Shown: one piece after another, positions 39,098 to 47,274 of the stretch | How the letters are laid out: each line of letters begins with the position of its first letter | Position numbering within the stretch: position 1 is the first letter of the stretch | NCBI GenBank assembly: GCA_024233085.1 | Contig: JACKQC010000003.1 | Location: 186,001-250,000 of the forward strand | Source of the DNA: Akkermansiaceae bacterium | Lineage (GTDB): Bacteria > Verrucomicrobiota > Verrucomicrobiia > Verrucomicrobiales > DEV007 | Direction of reading: 5' to 3' | DNA length: 64,000 nucleotides | The notes under the pieces: generated by a model | Told to the model about the DNA's origin: nothing | What the model saw: the letters and a program-made list of their open reading frames with translations, nothing else | Database searches by the model: none | Program-made: the position numbers and the translations under genes

Positions 39098-40924
39098 TCA
39101 AATCAACACGAAAGCGGCCAGCAACGCGAGCAGCAAGACCGCCAGACAGGCCGTGATGCCGATGGGGAAAGCACCGCGCCGCGCCCCGACGTAGAGTTCG
39201 GTCCGCCGCTCGGCGATCCGGTCGGCGGAGTCGCCGCGCGCGCGCCACCAGGGAGCCAGCACCCAGCACAGGAGGCGCGCCGGAGCGTCGTCGAAAAAGC
39301 GTCCCAGCGCGCCCGGCATCCGTCCGGCGAAGAGTTGCGAGGCGGCGGCGTTCACGCGGTTGAGACACCGGTCGGCGACGCGGTGGAGCCACGCGCCGCC
39401 GCGGCGGTAGAACCAGTCCGTGTCGAGCGAGAGGGTGGGCGTGCGTTTCAGCAGGGGCAAAAACAGGAAGAAGGACGCGGCCGACAGCAGCAGCAACTGC
39501 GACTGGGTGACCACATGCGACACGGTGTAGGCCTTGAAGCCGGTTACCGGATAAGGCAGGATATCGTGGAGCGGCCGGGGATTGACGCCGAGGAAGACGC
39601 ACAGGAAAGCCAGGAAGGCCATCGCGGCGAGCATCGATCCGGGCGCCTCCCTCGGCCGCAGGCCGCGGTCCTGGTTGAAGAACACGAAGTAGGGAAACTT
39701 GATGCCGGCGTGCAGGAAGACGCCCGCCGACGCGGCCTCCAGGACCAGCCAGGCCCAGATGAGCCACGGACGATCGCCGGAGGCCTGTTCGGCGGCGTGG
39801 ATGATGATCGTTTTACTGGTGAACCCACTCGTTAACGGCACGGCCGAGATGGCCAGCGCGCCGATGGTGCCGAAGACGAGAGTCCACGGCATCGTCTTGT
39901 ACAGGCCGCCCAGCTCCGTGCACTTGCTTCGCCCCACACGGTGGAGCACCGCGCCGGCCGACATCCACAGCAGCGATTTGTAGATGATGTGGCAGAAGGC
40001 GTGCGCCGTCGCGCCGCTGACCGCGACCGGGCCGCCGATGCCCGCCGCGCAGACCATGAACCCGACCTGGTTGATGATCGAGTAGGCGAGGATGCGGCGC
40101 ATGTCGTTTTCCAGCAGGGCGTAAACGATGCCGTACATCGTCATCAGGCAGCCGATCCAGACGAGCGGTTCCCATCCGTCGAAACCCCGGAGCAGCGTGT
40201 AAACGGCCGTCTTGGTGGTGTAGGCGCTCAGGATGAGCCCGCCCGTCACGCTGGCCTCGGGGTAGGCGTCGGAAAGCCACGCCGAAAGCGGCGGCGCGGC
40301 CGCGTTGACCAGGAACCCGATCAGGATCAGCCACGTCCCGGCGTGCCGGTCCTTCACGAAGTCGAAATGCTCGAAGGCGATCGACCCGCCGTTGGCTTGG
40401 ATCGTCAGCACGATCCCGGCGAGCAGGAAGAGCCCGCCGAGGATGTGAATCATCACGTAGCGAAAGGCCGCGCCCTTCGCGGCGTCGGTTCCCCGGGCGA
40501 GGATGACGAAGGTCGAGCTAACCGCCATCATCTCCCAAAAGGCGTAGAGCGTCAGCAGATCGCCGGCGAAGACGGCGCCGAGGCCGCTTCCGATATAGAC
40601 CAGCGCGGCCACGTGCTGGGTGCTTTTCTTCACATAAAAGGCAAACACGAAGGCCGCCACCGCGTTGAGGCAGAAGATGTAGCCGAAGGCCTTCGCCAGC
40701 TTGTCCACCCGGAGAAAGGAAAGCGGTTCCGCCGACCAGGGCAGCAGGTCGGCCTTCCAGCCCGGCAGCCCGTCCGTCGCCTCGGGCAGCGCGGCGACGC
40801 AGAGGAAGGCGAGAACCGGCAGCGCGATGGTGAGCGCGTTTCGCCAATGCCCGCGGAAGAGCGGCACCAGCAACGCGCCGAAAATCAGGATCAGGGCCGG
40901 GTGGCAATCAGCGAAGAGCTTCAT
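39098..40924 (-). CDS. MrpD/NuoL-like proton-translocating antiporter subunit (third of three)
   Basis: This 608-residue polytopic membrane protein belongs to the Proton_antipo_M family shared by complex I (NuoL/M/N), Mrp and Mbh. The transmembrane Lys/Glu pattern is visible in 'LLTLYAFWEMMAVSSTFVILARG' (Glu) and 'MRRILAYSIINQVGFMVCAAGIG', then 'HAFCHIIYKSLLWMSAGAVLH' (central Lys). The C-terminus is longer than in MrpD, with extra helices ('GITACLAVLLLALLAAFVLI'). It is the last gene of the leftward antiporter operon and overlaps the upstream small gene by 17 nt. Confidence 0.88.
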   Translation of the reverse strand: MKLFADCHPALILIFGALLVPLFRGHWRNALTIALPVLAFLCVAALPEATDGLPGWKADLLPWSAEPLSFLRVDKLAKAFGYIFCLNAVAAFVFAFYVKKSTQHVAALVYIGSGLGAVFAGDLLTLYAFWEMMAVSSTFVILARGTDAAKGAAFRYVMIHILGGLFLLAGIVLTIQANGGSIAFEHFDFVKDRHAGTWLILIGFLVNAAAPPLSAWLSDAYPEASVTGGLILSAYTTKTAVYTLLRGFDGWEPLVWIGCLMTMYGIVYALLENDMRRILAYSIINQVGFMVCAAGIGGPVAVSGATAHAFCHIIYKSLLWMSAGAVLHRVGRSKCTELGGLYKTMPWTLVFGTIGALAISAVPLTSGFTSKTIIIHAAEQASGDRPWLIWAWLVLEAASAGVFLHAGIKFPYFVFFNQDRGLRPREAPGSMLAAMAFLAFLCVFLGVNPRPLHDILPYPVTGFKAYTVSHVVTQSQLLLLSAASFFLFLPLLKRTPTLSLDTDWFYRRGGAWLHRVADRCLNRVNAAASQLFAGRMPGALGRFFDDAPARLLCWVLAPWWRARGDSADRIAERRTELYVGARRGAFPIGITACLAVLLLALLAAFVLI

Positions 40925-41225
40925 CGATGTCCTCCGGCAGGGGTTCGGATCGGTCCGCCGCCGACTCGGCGCTGTAATAGTCGTCGGGCCGTTTCAGCAG
41001 GAAACCGAGCAATTTGGCGGCGTAAATCACCAGCCCGCAGCCGACAAACCCGATCACGGCGTAGAAGGCGAGACCCCAGTCGGCCTTCACCACCGGATGC
41101 CGGTGCAGGGGCGTCTCCGCCAGCACGCTCGCCAGGCAGGCGCCCCATAGCAGTCGCCAGAGCAGCTTTCGCGACGCGGGCCGGTCGAACCAGTCGAATT
41201 CTTTCTTGGAATTGTCTTCGCTCAT
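40908..41225 (-). CDS. small two-helix membrane protein in antiporter operon
   Basis: This 105-residue protein has two hydrophobic segments ('LLWRLLWGACLASVLA' at about 21-36 and 'LAFYAVIGFVGCGLVIYAAKLLGFLL' at about 52-77). Acidic ends include a C-terminal 'SEPLPEDIDEALR'. I do not recognise a family, but similar small proteins occur between D-type subunits in Mrp-like operons. It overlaps the downstream antiporter gene by 17 nt and follows the upstream one by 28 bp, so it is almost certainly translated with them. A role as an assembly or accessory subunit is inferred from position only. Confidence 0.65.
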   Translation of the reverse strand: MSEDNSKKEFDWFDRPASRKLLWRLLWGACLASVLAETPLHRHPVVKADWGLAFYAVIGFVGCGLVIYAAKLLGFLLKRPDDYYSAESAADRSEPLPEDIDEALR

Positions 41226-41253
41226 GGGAATCGGATTCGGTGGACGGGTGAAT

Positions 41254-42765
41254 TCACGGCGTCACCCCCGCCGCGAAGGCCTGAGCCAGCTTCAAAAACA
41301 CGCCCGGGGCGAAAAACAGGCCCATGGACAGCAGGGCGGTCACCGACAGCGGAACCACGCAGGCCCACGGCGCCTCGCGCACGCCCCGCCAGGAAAACTT
41401 CGGCGTGTCCGCGGCCGCCGCGCCCCTCGGGAAGAACGCCTGGTAAACGATCGGCAGAAAGTAGGCGGCGTTCAGCAGGGTGCTGACGAGATAGACGACC
41501 AGCAGGCCGGCCCGGTTCGCGTCCGCCGCGCCGAGCACGAGGTGCAGCTTGCTGATTAGCCCCAGGCTGGGCGGCAGACCGATCACCCCCAGCGACCCGA
41601 TGAAAAACGCCGCGAAGGTCACCGGCATCGCGCGGCCGAGCCCGGCCATCTCGCTGATGTATTTTTTGCCCGTGGCGACGAAGATGGCCCCCGCGCAGAA
41701 GAACAGCGTGATCTTGCCCGCCGCGTGGGCCGCGATATGCAGCGCGCTCCCCGTCAGCGCCCGCTCGCTCAACAGCGCCGCCCCCAGCACGATGTAGGCG
41801 AGCTGTCCGATGGTCGAAAAGGCCAGCCGTCGCTTCAGGTTGTCCTGCGACAGGGCGATCAGCGACGAGACGAGGACGGTGACGGCCGCGATCCAGCCCA
41901 GCACGGTCCCGAGATCGTGGGCGCGCAGGATTTCCACCCCGAAAACGCCGCTCACCACCCGCAGCACGCAGAAGACGCCGACCTTCACCACGGCCACGGC
42001 GTGCAGCAGCGCGGAGACCGGCGTCGGGGCGACCATGGCGCCCGGCAGCCACGAATGAAAGGGCATCAGGCCCGCCTTCGAGAATCCGAACACAAAAAGC
42101 AGCAGAAGCAGCAGCGCGGGCCAGTATCCGAGGTTGGTCTCGGCGAGGATCGCCCGGGCGGAGTCGAACTCCACGTGCCCGCCCGTCTTTTGCCAGGTGA
42201 AGACGAGCGCCGGCAGCGCGAAACCGATCGAGGTGCCCAGCAAATAGGTCAGGTAAGTCCGGCCGCCGGTCCTCGCCTCCTTGTCCTGATGATGCGCCAC
42301 CAGCGGCCAGGTCGCCAGCGAGAGCATTTCGTAGAACAGGTAGAGCGTCAGCAGATTCCCCGCGAAGGCCACGCCGAGCGTGGCCGAGAGCGACACCGCG
42401 AAAAAGGCGAAGAACCGCGTCTGCGAATGCTCCCTCAGCCCGCGCATGTAGCCGACGGCGTAGAGCGAGGTCACGATCCACAGTCCCGAGGCGACCAGCG
42501 CGAAGAGCAGGCCCAGCGCGTCCACCCGGAAACGGATCGGGGCCGCGAAACCGCCGATCCCCTCGACCAGCGTGCACTCGACCGTTTTTCCGCTTAGCAC
42601 CACCGGCAGCATGGCGAGCACGAAGGCCAGCTTGGCGATGCCCGCCGCGAAGGTCGCCCCCTCCCGCAGGACGGGCTCGCGCCGAAACAGCACGATCGCC
42701 GGCACCGCCAGCAGCGAGGCGAGGCAGGCCCAGACGGGCAGGAGGCTGTGAACCGAGTCGTCCAT
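41254..42765 (-). CDS. mrpD: MrpD-like antiporter subunit (second of three)
   Basis: This 503-residue polytopic protein of the Proton_antipo_M family has 'LLTLYLFYEMLSLATWPLVAHHQ' (conserved Glu in TM5-equivalent), 'FGFSKAGLMPFHSWLPGAMVAPTPVSALLHAVAVVKVG' (central Lys and His region), and 'HIAAHAAGKITLFFCAGAIF'. Length and pattern match MrpD closely. It lies 24 bp downstream of another D-type gene. Together with the other two D-type subunits it would form the proton- or Na+-conducting half-channels. Confidence 0.9.
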   Translation of the reverse strand: MDDSVHSLLPVWACLASLLAVPAIVLFRREPVLREGATFAAGIAKLAFVLAMLPVVLSGKTVECTLVEGIGGFAAPIRFRVDALGLLFALVASGLWIVTSLYAVGYMRGLREHSQTRFFAFFAVSLSATLGVAFAGNLLTLYLFYEMLSLATWPLVAHHQDKEARTGGRTYLTYLLGTSIGFALPALVFTWQKTGGHVEFDSARAILAETNLGYWPALLLLLLFVFGFSKAGLMPFHSWLPGAMVAPTPVSALLHAVAVVKVGVFCVLRVVSGVFGVEILRAHDLGTVLGWIAAVTVLVSSLIALSQDNLKRRLAFSTIGQLAYIVLGAALLSERALTGSALHIAAHAAGKITLFFCAGAIFVATGKKYISEMAGLGRAMPVTFAAFFIGSLGVIGLPPSLGLISKLHLVLGAADANRAGLLVVYLVSTLLNAAYFLPIVYQAFFPRGAAAADTPKFSWRGVREAPWACVVPLSVTALLSMGLFFAPGVFLKLAQAFAAGVTP

Positions 42766-42789
42766 GTTTCGCGGATCGGAGAAAAAGAC

Positions 42790-44352
42790 TCAGGGCGCCC
42801 CGAGGACGGGCATGTTTTCGAAATAGCGGAGGATGGCGGAGACGATGGGACCGTTCAGGAGGCCGACCGCCACCACGAGCGCCGCGGCCGCCAGCAGCGG
42901 CCCGAGGGTCGAGGCTCGGGCCTCGCCACCCAACAGGGTTGAGTCACCGACCCAACCCTGTTGGGTCGGACCGGACTCGGCGGCGGTGCGATCGGGATGA
43001 TGTCCCCCGGCGGGATTTCCGCCGAAAAAGGCCCGCTCGAAGAGGCGGAAAAACAGCACGGCGTTCACCAGGCTCGAGAGCAGGAGGGCGGCGACGTATT
43101 CGAAGTGACCCGACTCGATGCCGCCGCGCAGGAGGTACCACTTGCTGAAAAATCCGGCGGTGGGCGGGATGCCGATCATCGCCAGCGCGCCGACGGCGAA
43201 GCCGGCCATGGTCAGCGGCATTTTGCGGAAGAGCCCGTCGAAGGCGTCCATCCGGAGGCGGCCGGTGCGTTTGACGATGATATTCACCGCAAGAAACAGG
43301 CAGAGCGTCATCAGCGCGTCGGCGACGATGTGATAGACGGCGCCGGCCATGCCCCAGCGGTTCGCCAGCCATGCTCCGCCGACCATGTAGCCGACCTCGG
43401 CCACGATGAGATAGCAGAGCATTTTCCGGACCTCGGTCTGCGCCAGGGCGAGCAGGGAGCCGGCGAGGATGGCGACGGTGGCGAGCCAGACGACGATGTT
43501 GGTCCACCCGACATGCTCGAAGATCCACTCCGCGCCGAAGACGCCGAGCATCACGCGGATCATCACGTAGATGTAGACCTTCGTCACCAGCGGGGCGAGC
43601 ACGCTGCTGGAGGTCGAGGGACAGTAGCCATAGGCGTTCGGCAGCCAGCCGTGGAGGGGGAAAAAGGCCATCTTCGTCCACAGGCCGGCCAGGATGAGGA
43701 TGAAGGCCACCAGCACCGTGCGCGAGCCGCCGGCCCCGGTGGTGGCGACGATTTCGTGAATCTGGGCCATGTTCAGCGCGCCGGTGGCCATGTAGAGATA
43801 GCCGACGCCGAGCAGGTAAAACGAGGCGCCGATGGTGCCCATGACGACATAGTTGAAGGCGGCCACGGTGCCCCGCGGCGACGAGCCCATCGCGATGAGC
43901 GCATAACCGGTGAGCGAGGAAACTTCGACGAGCACGTAGAGATTGAACGCGTCCCCCGTGACCGTCATGCCGAAGACGCCGACGGCCAGCAGGAGAAAGA
44001 GCGTGTAATACTGCGGCGATTTCTCGGTGTTTTCCTCGCCGGCGCGACGGATGGAAAAAACGCCCACCAGCACGAAGACGACCGCGATGACCACCAGCAC
44101 GAGGCCGTTGAGGGTGTCGACGCGAAGCTGGATGCCGATGCCGAGCGGCTCGGACCAGCCTCCCACGAAATAATCGACCGGTCCCCCGGCGAGCACGCGG
44201 ACGAGCACGCCGACGGCGGAACACAGGGAGACGGCCAGCGCGCCGAGGACGACGGGAAAACAGACGCGACGATCCCGCGGACCGGCCAGCCCGACGAGCA
44301 GGGCGCCGAAGAGCGGCGCCAGCAGGATGAGGGCGGGCAACTGTTCAGCCAT
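42790..44352 (-). CDS. mrpD: MrpD-like antiporter subunit (first of three), with in-frame repeat insertion
   Basis: This 520-residue polytopic protein of the Proton_antipo_M family has 'AFNLYVLVEVSSLTGYALIAMG' (conserved Glu) and 'GLWTKMAFFPLHGWLPNAYGYCPSTSSSVLAPLVTKV', with Lys and the HxWLPxAY motif. Near the C-terminus, residues about 462-475 (GPTQQGWVGDSTLLGG) are encoded by a REPIN-like element. They lie in a loop between 'FERAFFGGNPAGG' and the last helix 'LLAAAALVVAVGLLNG'. The frame continues to the end. The gene overlaps the MrpC-type gene upstream by 8 nt. Confidence 0.9.
   Translation of the reverse strand: MAEQLPALILLAPLFGALLVGLAGPRDRRVCFPVVLGALAVSLCSAVGVLVRVLAGGPVDYFVGGWSEPLGIGIQLRVDTLNGLVLVVIAVVFVLVGVFSIRRAGEENTEKSPQYYTLFLLLAVGVFGMTVTGDAFNLYVLVEVSSLTGYALIAMGSSPRGTVAAFNYVVMGTIGASFYLLGVGYLYMATGALNMAQIHEIVATTGAGGSRTVLVAFILILAGLWTKMAFFPLHGWLPNAYGYCPSTSSSVLAPLVTKVYIYVMIRVMLGVFGAEWIFEHVGWTNIVVWLATVAILAGSLLALAQTEVRKMLCYLIVAEVGYMVGGAWLANRWGMAGAVYHIVADALMTLCLFLAVNIIVKRTGRLRMDAFDGLFRKMPLTMAGFAVGALAMIGIPPTAGFFSKWYLLRGGIESGHFEYVAALLLSSLVNAVLFFRLFERAFFGGNPAGGHHPDRTAAESGPTQQGWVGDSTLLGGEARASTLGPLLAAAALVVAVGLLNGPIVSAILRYFENMPVLGAP
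42927..42967. repeat. REPIN-like element, copy e, in frame inside the first mrpD-like gene
   Basis: The left arm is CACCCAACAGGGTTGAGTC and the right arm is the full consensus GACCCAACCCTGTTGGGTC. The right-hand border gtcgga is shared with several other copies. Confidence 0.9.
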
Positions 44353-44785
44353 CGTGGGTGGAGGCTTTTATTTTTTCGAGGATTTCGTCTTCCTCGAGAG
44401 TGCCGAAGTCCTTGTGGATCGACTGGGAGATGGCGAGCGCCACCCCGAGCGTGGCGACGCCGACGACGATGGCGGTGAGCATCAGCACGTGCGGCAGCGG
44501 ATTCGCGAAGGCGTCGGGGTCGAGCTTGTCCTCCTCCTCGCGGGCGCCGGCGCCGGCGGCGGCCTCGTCGTGGTGGGCGTGATGGGCCGGGATCGGGATG
44601 TCGGCGCCGGTCTTCACGCCGATCGAGACGTAGAACAGGATGATGGCGGTCTGGAAGATGGACATTCCGATCAGTTTCTTGATCAGGTTGTTCTTCCCGA
44701 TCATCGCCCACAAGCCGATCATCATCAGGATGACGTAGATCCAGTAGTTGAAATGGGGAATGACGCTGGTCCGGAGAAAATCCAT
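44345..44785 (-). CDS. mrpC: MrpC/MnhC-type (NuoK-like) antiporter subunit
   Basis: This 146-residue protein has three membrane helices as in NuoK/MrpC. Helix 1 is 'YVILMMIGLWAMIGKNNLIKKLIGMSIFQTAIILFYVSIG', with the family's 'N.I.K..G...' loop, and the last contains 'LPHVLMLTAIVVGVATLGVALAI'. A charged His/Glu-rich loop of about 35 residues ('HHAHHDEAAAGAGAREEEDK') separates helices 2 and 3 and is longer than usual. The 3' end overlaps the first D-type gene by 8 nt, and the B-type gene lies 15 bp upstream. Confidence 0.88.
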   Translation of the reverse strand: MDFLRTSVIPHFNYWIYVILMMIGLWAMIGKNNLIKKLIGMSIFQTAIILFYVSIGVKTGADIPIPAHHAHHDEAAAGAGAREEEDKLDPDAFANPLPHVLMLTAIVVGVATLGVALAISQSIHKDFGTLEEDEILEKIKASTHDG

Positions 44786-44800
44786 GGGGCGGAGAGAAAT

Positions 44801-45583
44801 TCAGAGGCCGCTCCGCAATTCTCCCCGGGTGGAGAGATTCGCATAGATGGCGAACATGACGGAGGTGACGGTGAAGGCGACGCCGATCTCGACGCCGAGC
44901 ATGCTGTGCGACCGGGCCATGACAGGGGTGACGCCCATCAGCTTGTGGAGCACGCCGTAGTCGAGGAAATGGCGATCCAGCAACTGGCACAGCAGCCCGA
45001 AGCCGCCGTAGATCAGGATGCCGACGCAGCCGAGCGCGAGGTAGCGCCGCTCGGAGAAACGCCGCAGCGCCGTGTCGAGATCCGAGGCGATGGCGATGAG
45101 TATGAAGCTGGCTCCGAGCATCACCCCGCCCTGGAAACCGCCGCCCGGGGAATGGTGGCCGTGCGCGACGACGTAGAGCGCGAAGAGTTGAATGACGGGA
45201 ATCAAAAGCCGGCAGGTCATTCCAATGATGACGCGGTTGTGGTCGCCCTCGACGCCGCTGTCCGATGACGGGCGATCGCGGCGATCCGGAGCCCCGGGAT
45301 TCGCGACGCGCAGGATCGCGAAGATCGCCAGCCCGGCGATGAAGATCACGGTGGTCTCGAAAAAGGTGTCATACCCGCGATAATCGGCCAAAACGGCGGT
45401 GACGATGTTGGGAACGGCGGTGTCCGCCGCGGTCTCGGTGATGTAATACCGCGACACCGAAAAGCCGCCCTCCACGCCCGCGTTGGCGGGCGACTTCGCG
45501 TCGCCGAAGGCCGGGAAATCGCCCACCGCGTAGAGCAGCAGCGATCCGGTGACGATGACGGCGACGAGGGCGAATTTCTTCAT
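44801..45583 (-). CDS. mrpB: MbhE-like and MrpB fusion antiporter subunit
   Basis: This 260-residue protein appears to combine two modules. Residues 1-95 resemble MbhE, the last segment of MrpA ('SRYYITETAADTAVPNIVTAVLADYRGYDTFFETTVIFIAGLAIFAIL'). Residues about 110-260 are MnhB/MrpB ('VIIGMTCRLLIPVIQLFALYVVAHGHHSPGGGFQGGVMLGASFILI'), with the diagnostic HGHxSPGGGFQGG. In Bacillus-type Mrp the MbhE part is the C-terminus of the large MrpA; here it is joined to MrpB instead, and no MrpA with a NuoL domain is present. It lies 36 bp downstream of the MbhD-like gene. Confidence 0.88.
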   Translation of the reverse strand: MKKFALVAVIVTGSLLLYAVGDFPAFGDAKSPANAGVEGGFSVSRYYITETAADTAVPNIVTAVLADYRGYDTFFETTVIFIAGLAIFAILRVANPGAPDRRDRPSSDSGVEGDHNRVIIGMTCRLLIPVIQLFALYVVAHGHHSPGGGFQGGVMLGASFILIAIASDLDTALRRFSERRYLALGCVGILIYGGFGLLCQLLDRHFLDYGVLHKLMGVTPVMARSHSMLGVEIGVAFTVTSVMFAIYANLSTRGELRSGL

Positions 45584-45619
45584 CGGCTGGCTGGCGGACG
45601 ACTGATCGAAAAGCTCGGC

Positions 45620-45865
45620 TCAGTCCGAGGAGCGGCGGCGGGTGTTGTAAATGGTGGCGATCAGAAACACGGCGGAAACGCCGGCCCCGACGGCGGCCTC
45701 GGTGAAGGCGACATCGACCGCCCCCATCTCGGCCCACAGCAGGCACATCAGGAAACTGTAGATGCCGAAGATCATGGTCGCGCTCAGCAGGTCGCGGACC
45801 TTCAGCGCGATCACCGCCGTGATCACGAGAAACACCAGGATGAGGATATCGAAGGCGGGAATCAT
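45620..45865 (-). CDS. MbhD-like (DUF4040) antiporter subunit
   Basis: This 81-residue protein has three short helices and the DUF4040/MbhD pattern 'ALKVRDLLSATMIFGIYSFLMCLLWAEMGAVDVAFTEAAVGAGVSAVFLI'. The conserved Glu lies in 'AFTEAAVGAG'. In classical Mrp this is an internal segment of MrpA, just before the MbhE part; here it is a free-standing gene directly upstream of the MbhE-MrpB fusion, so together they recreate the C-terminal half of MrpA. One base separates its start from the MrpG-type stop. Confidence 0.88.
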   Translation of the reverse strand: MIPAFDILILVFLVITAVIALKVRDLLSATMIFGIYSFLMCLLWAEMGAVDVAFTEAAVGAGVSAVFLIATIYNTRRRSSD

Positions 45866-45866
45866 G

Positions 45867-46262
45867 TCACGAATCGGCGGGGGGAGCCTGGGCGCGCCGG
45901 CCGTGGAGCGCGTTGTTGTTTTCGCCGTCGATGACGGGATCGATGCCGTCCTCGAAACCGGCGTCCATCAGCGCGTGGGTCGCGGTGGGACTGGTGATCA
46001 TGATGAAGGCGCAGATCGCCAGCAGCTTCAGGATCACGAGCAGGATCGACCAATGCTCCCGCAGCCCGGCGAGGCCGTGGACGTCGTGCAACCGCCAGAC
46101 CGCCAATCCCAGCACCACAAGCAGGCTGGAAAGGGTGTCGCCCTTCCCGGCGGCGTGCATGCGGGTGTAGAAATCCGGGAAACGCACCAGCCCCACCGCC
46201 GCGCCCAGGAAAAAAACCAGGCCGGCGAGGATCAGGACGACGCTGAGGAGGGTGACGATCAC
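45867..46262 (-). CDS. mrpG: MrpG/MnhG-type antiporter subunit
   Basis: This 131-residue protein with three predicted helices carries the MnhG/PhaG motif 'GLVRFPDFYTRMHAAGKGDTLSSLLVVLGLAVW' (conserved RxPDxxxRxHAxxKxxTLG). The C-terminal tail, from 'ATHALMDAGFED', is extended and polar. It overlaps the MrpF-type gene by 4 nt. MrpG is a small, essential subunit of hetero-oligomeric cation/proton antiporters. Confidence 0.92.
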   Translation of the reverse strand: MIVTLLSVVLILAGLVFFLGAAVGLVRFPDFYTRMHAAGKGDTLSSLLVVLGLAVWRLHDVHGLAGLREHWSILLVILKLLAICAFIMITSPTATHALMDAGFEDGIDPVIDGENNNALHGRRAQAPPADS

Positions 46263-46579
46263 GGGGCGGCCGGTGGAATCTCGGTGACGGGCTCGGCTTT
46301 TCCGCCGGAGGGCGGAGTCTTGTGGAGGTAACGGGAGGCCGCCAGCGAACCGATGAAGTTCAGCAGGGCGTATGCCAGAGCGAAGTCGACGAACATGTCC
46401 ACCCGGTCGAAGATGACGCCGATGACCACCAGCAGCACCGCCGTCTTCGTTCCGATCACGTTCACCGCCACGATGCGATCGATCGCGGTCGGGCCGACGA
46501 CGACGCGATAGAGCGCCGGCAACATCAGCGCGAAGAGCACGATGCCGGTCCAGACGCAGATGTCCTTGAACTCGATCAT
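46259..46579 (-). CDS. mrpF: MrpF/MnhF-type antiporter subunit
   Basis: This 106-residue protein has three helices and the MnhF pattern 'LPALYRVVVGPTAIDRIVAVNVIGTKTAVLLVVIG', where the Gly-Pro-x-x-x-Asp-Arg motif and the following hydrophobic helix are diagnostic. The C-terminus is polar and Pro-rich. It overlaps both the E-type gene upstream and the G-type gene downstream by 4 nt, so the E-F-G genes are translationally coupled. Confidence 0.92.
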   Translation of the reverse strand: MIEFKDICVWTGIVLFALMLPALYRVVVGPTAIDRIVAVNVIGTKTAVLLVVIGVIFDRVDMFVDFALAYALLNFIGSLAASRYLHKTPPSGGKAEPVTEIPPAAP

Positions 46580-47100
46580 GCCTCGGAAACGCGGGCGGGG
46601 GAAGCGTCGCCGCCGGGTTTGGCGAAAATGCGGGCGATCCGCCGTTCCATCTGGCCGTCCAGCCCGGAGGCCGCGGTTTCGCTGACCGCGTGGACCAGGA
46701 ACTCGTCGCCGAGGATTTTAACGGTGATGGTTCCCGGCGTCAGGGTGATGGAATTGGCCAGCAGGAATTTCTCGAAATCCGTCTTCAGCGTCGTGCGGAA
46801 GGACACGACGCGGGGTTTCACCTCCGCCAGGCCGCCGGGAGCCAGGGCGAGGCGCAGCAGGTGCAGATTCGACAGGACCACCTGCCACATCAGCCACCCC
46901 AGGTAGAGGGCGAGCCGCCAGCCCTGCCGCGCGCGGTCGCGCAGGGTCGCCGACCGGTCGTCGAAGAGCAGGTCGGAGGAGATTTGCGTCACCAGCGCGG
47001 ACGAGATGATTCCCAGCGTGATGTGAAACCCGTCGAACAGCCCCGAGAAAACCAGCCACGTGGTCATGAGGAGACCGAAGATCAGGGCTCGATGGGGCAT
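46576..47100 (-). CDS. mrpE: MrpE/MnhE-type antiporter subunit
   Basis: This 174-residue protein is the first gene of the leftward antiporter operon. N-terminal helices ('FGLLMTTWLVFSGLFDGFHITLGIISSALVTQIS') are followed by the cytoplasmic MnhE domain ('VVLSNLHLLRLALAPGG' and 'FEKFLLANSITLTPGTITVKILGDEFLVHAV'), where 'LANSITLTPGT' is the family hallmark. A promoter for the whole operon is expected in the 174-bp gap to the divergent thioredoxin-like gene, but I cannot point to convincing boxes. Confidence 0.92.
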   Translation of the reverse strand: MPHRALIFGLLMTTWLVFSGLFDGFHITLGIISSALVTQISSDLLFDDRSATLRDRARQGWRLALYLGWLMWQVVLSNLHLLRLALAPGGLAEVKPRVVSFRTTLKTDFEKFLLANSITLTPGTITVKILGDEFLVHAVSETAASGLDGQMERRIARIFAKPGGDASPARVSEA

Positions 47101-47274
47101 GTTCGTGTTTCGGGTGTCCGTTCGCGCGCGGGATCGCCAATTCCGCGCCGGGGGTCCGGGCGGTCTTACGGATTGAATGCCCGGTTCGACCTGTCAAACG
47201 GGAAACCCCAGCGCGAAAAGACCGCGCTTTCCCCCGCGCCGATCGGCGTTATGATTTCGACCGCCGTTTTTTCC

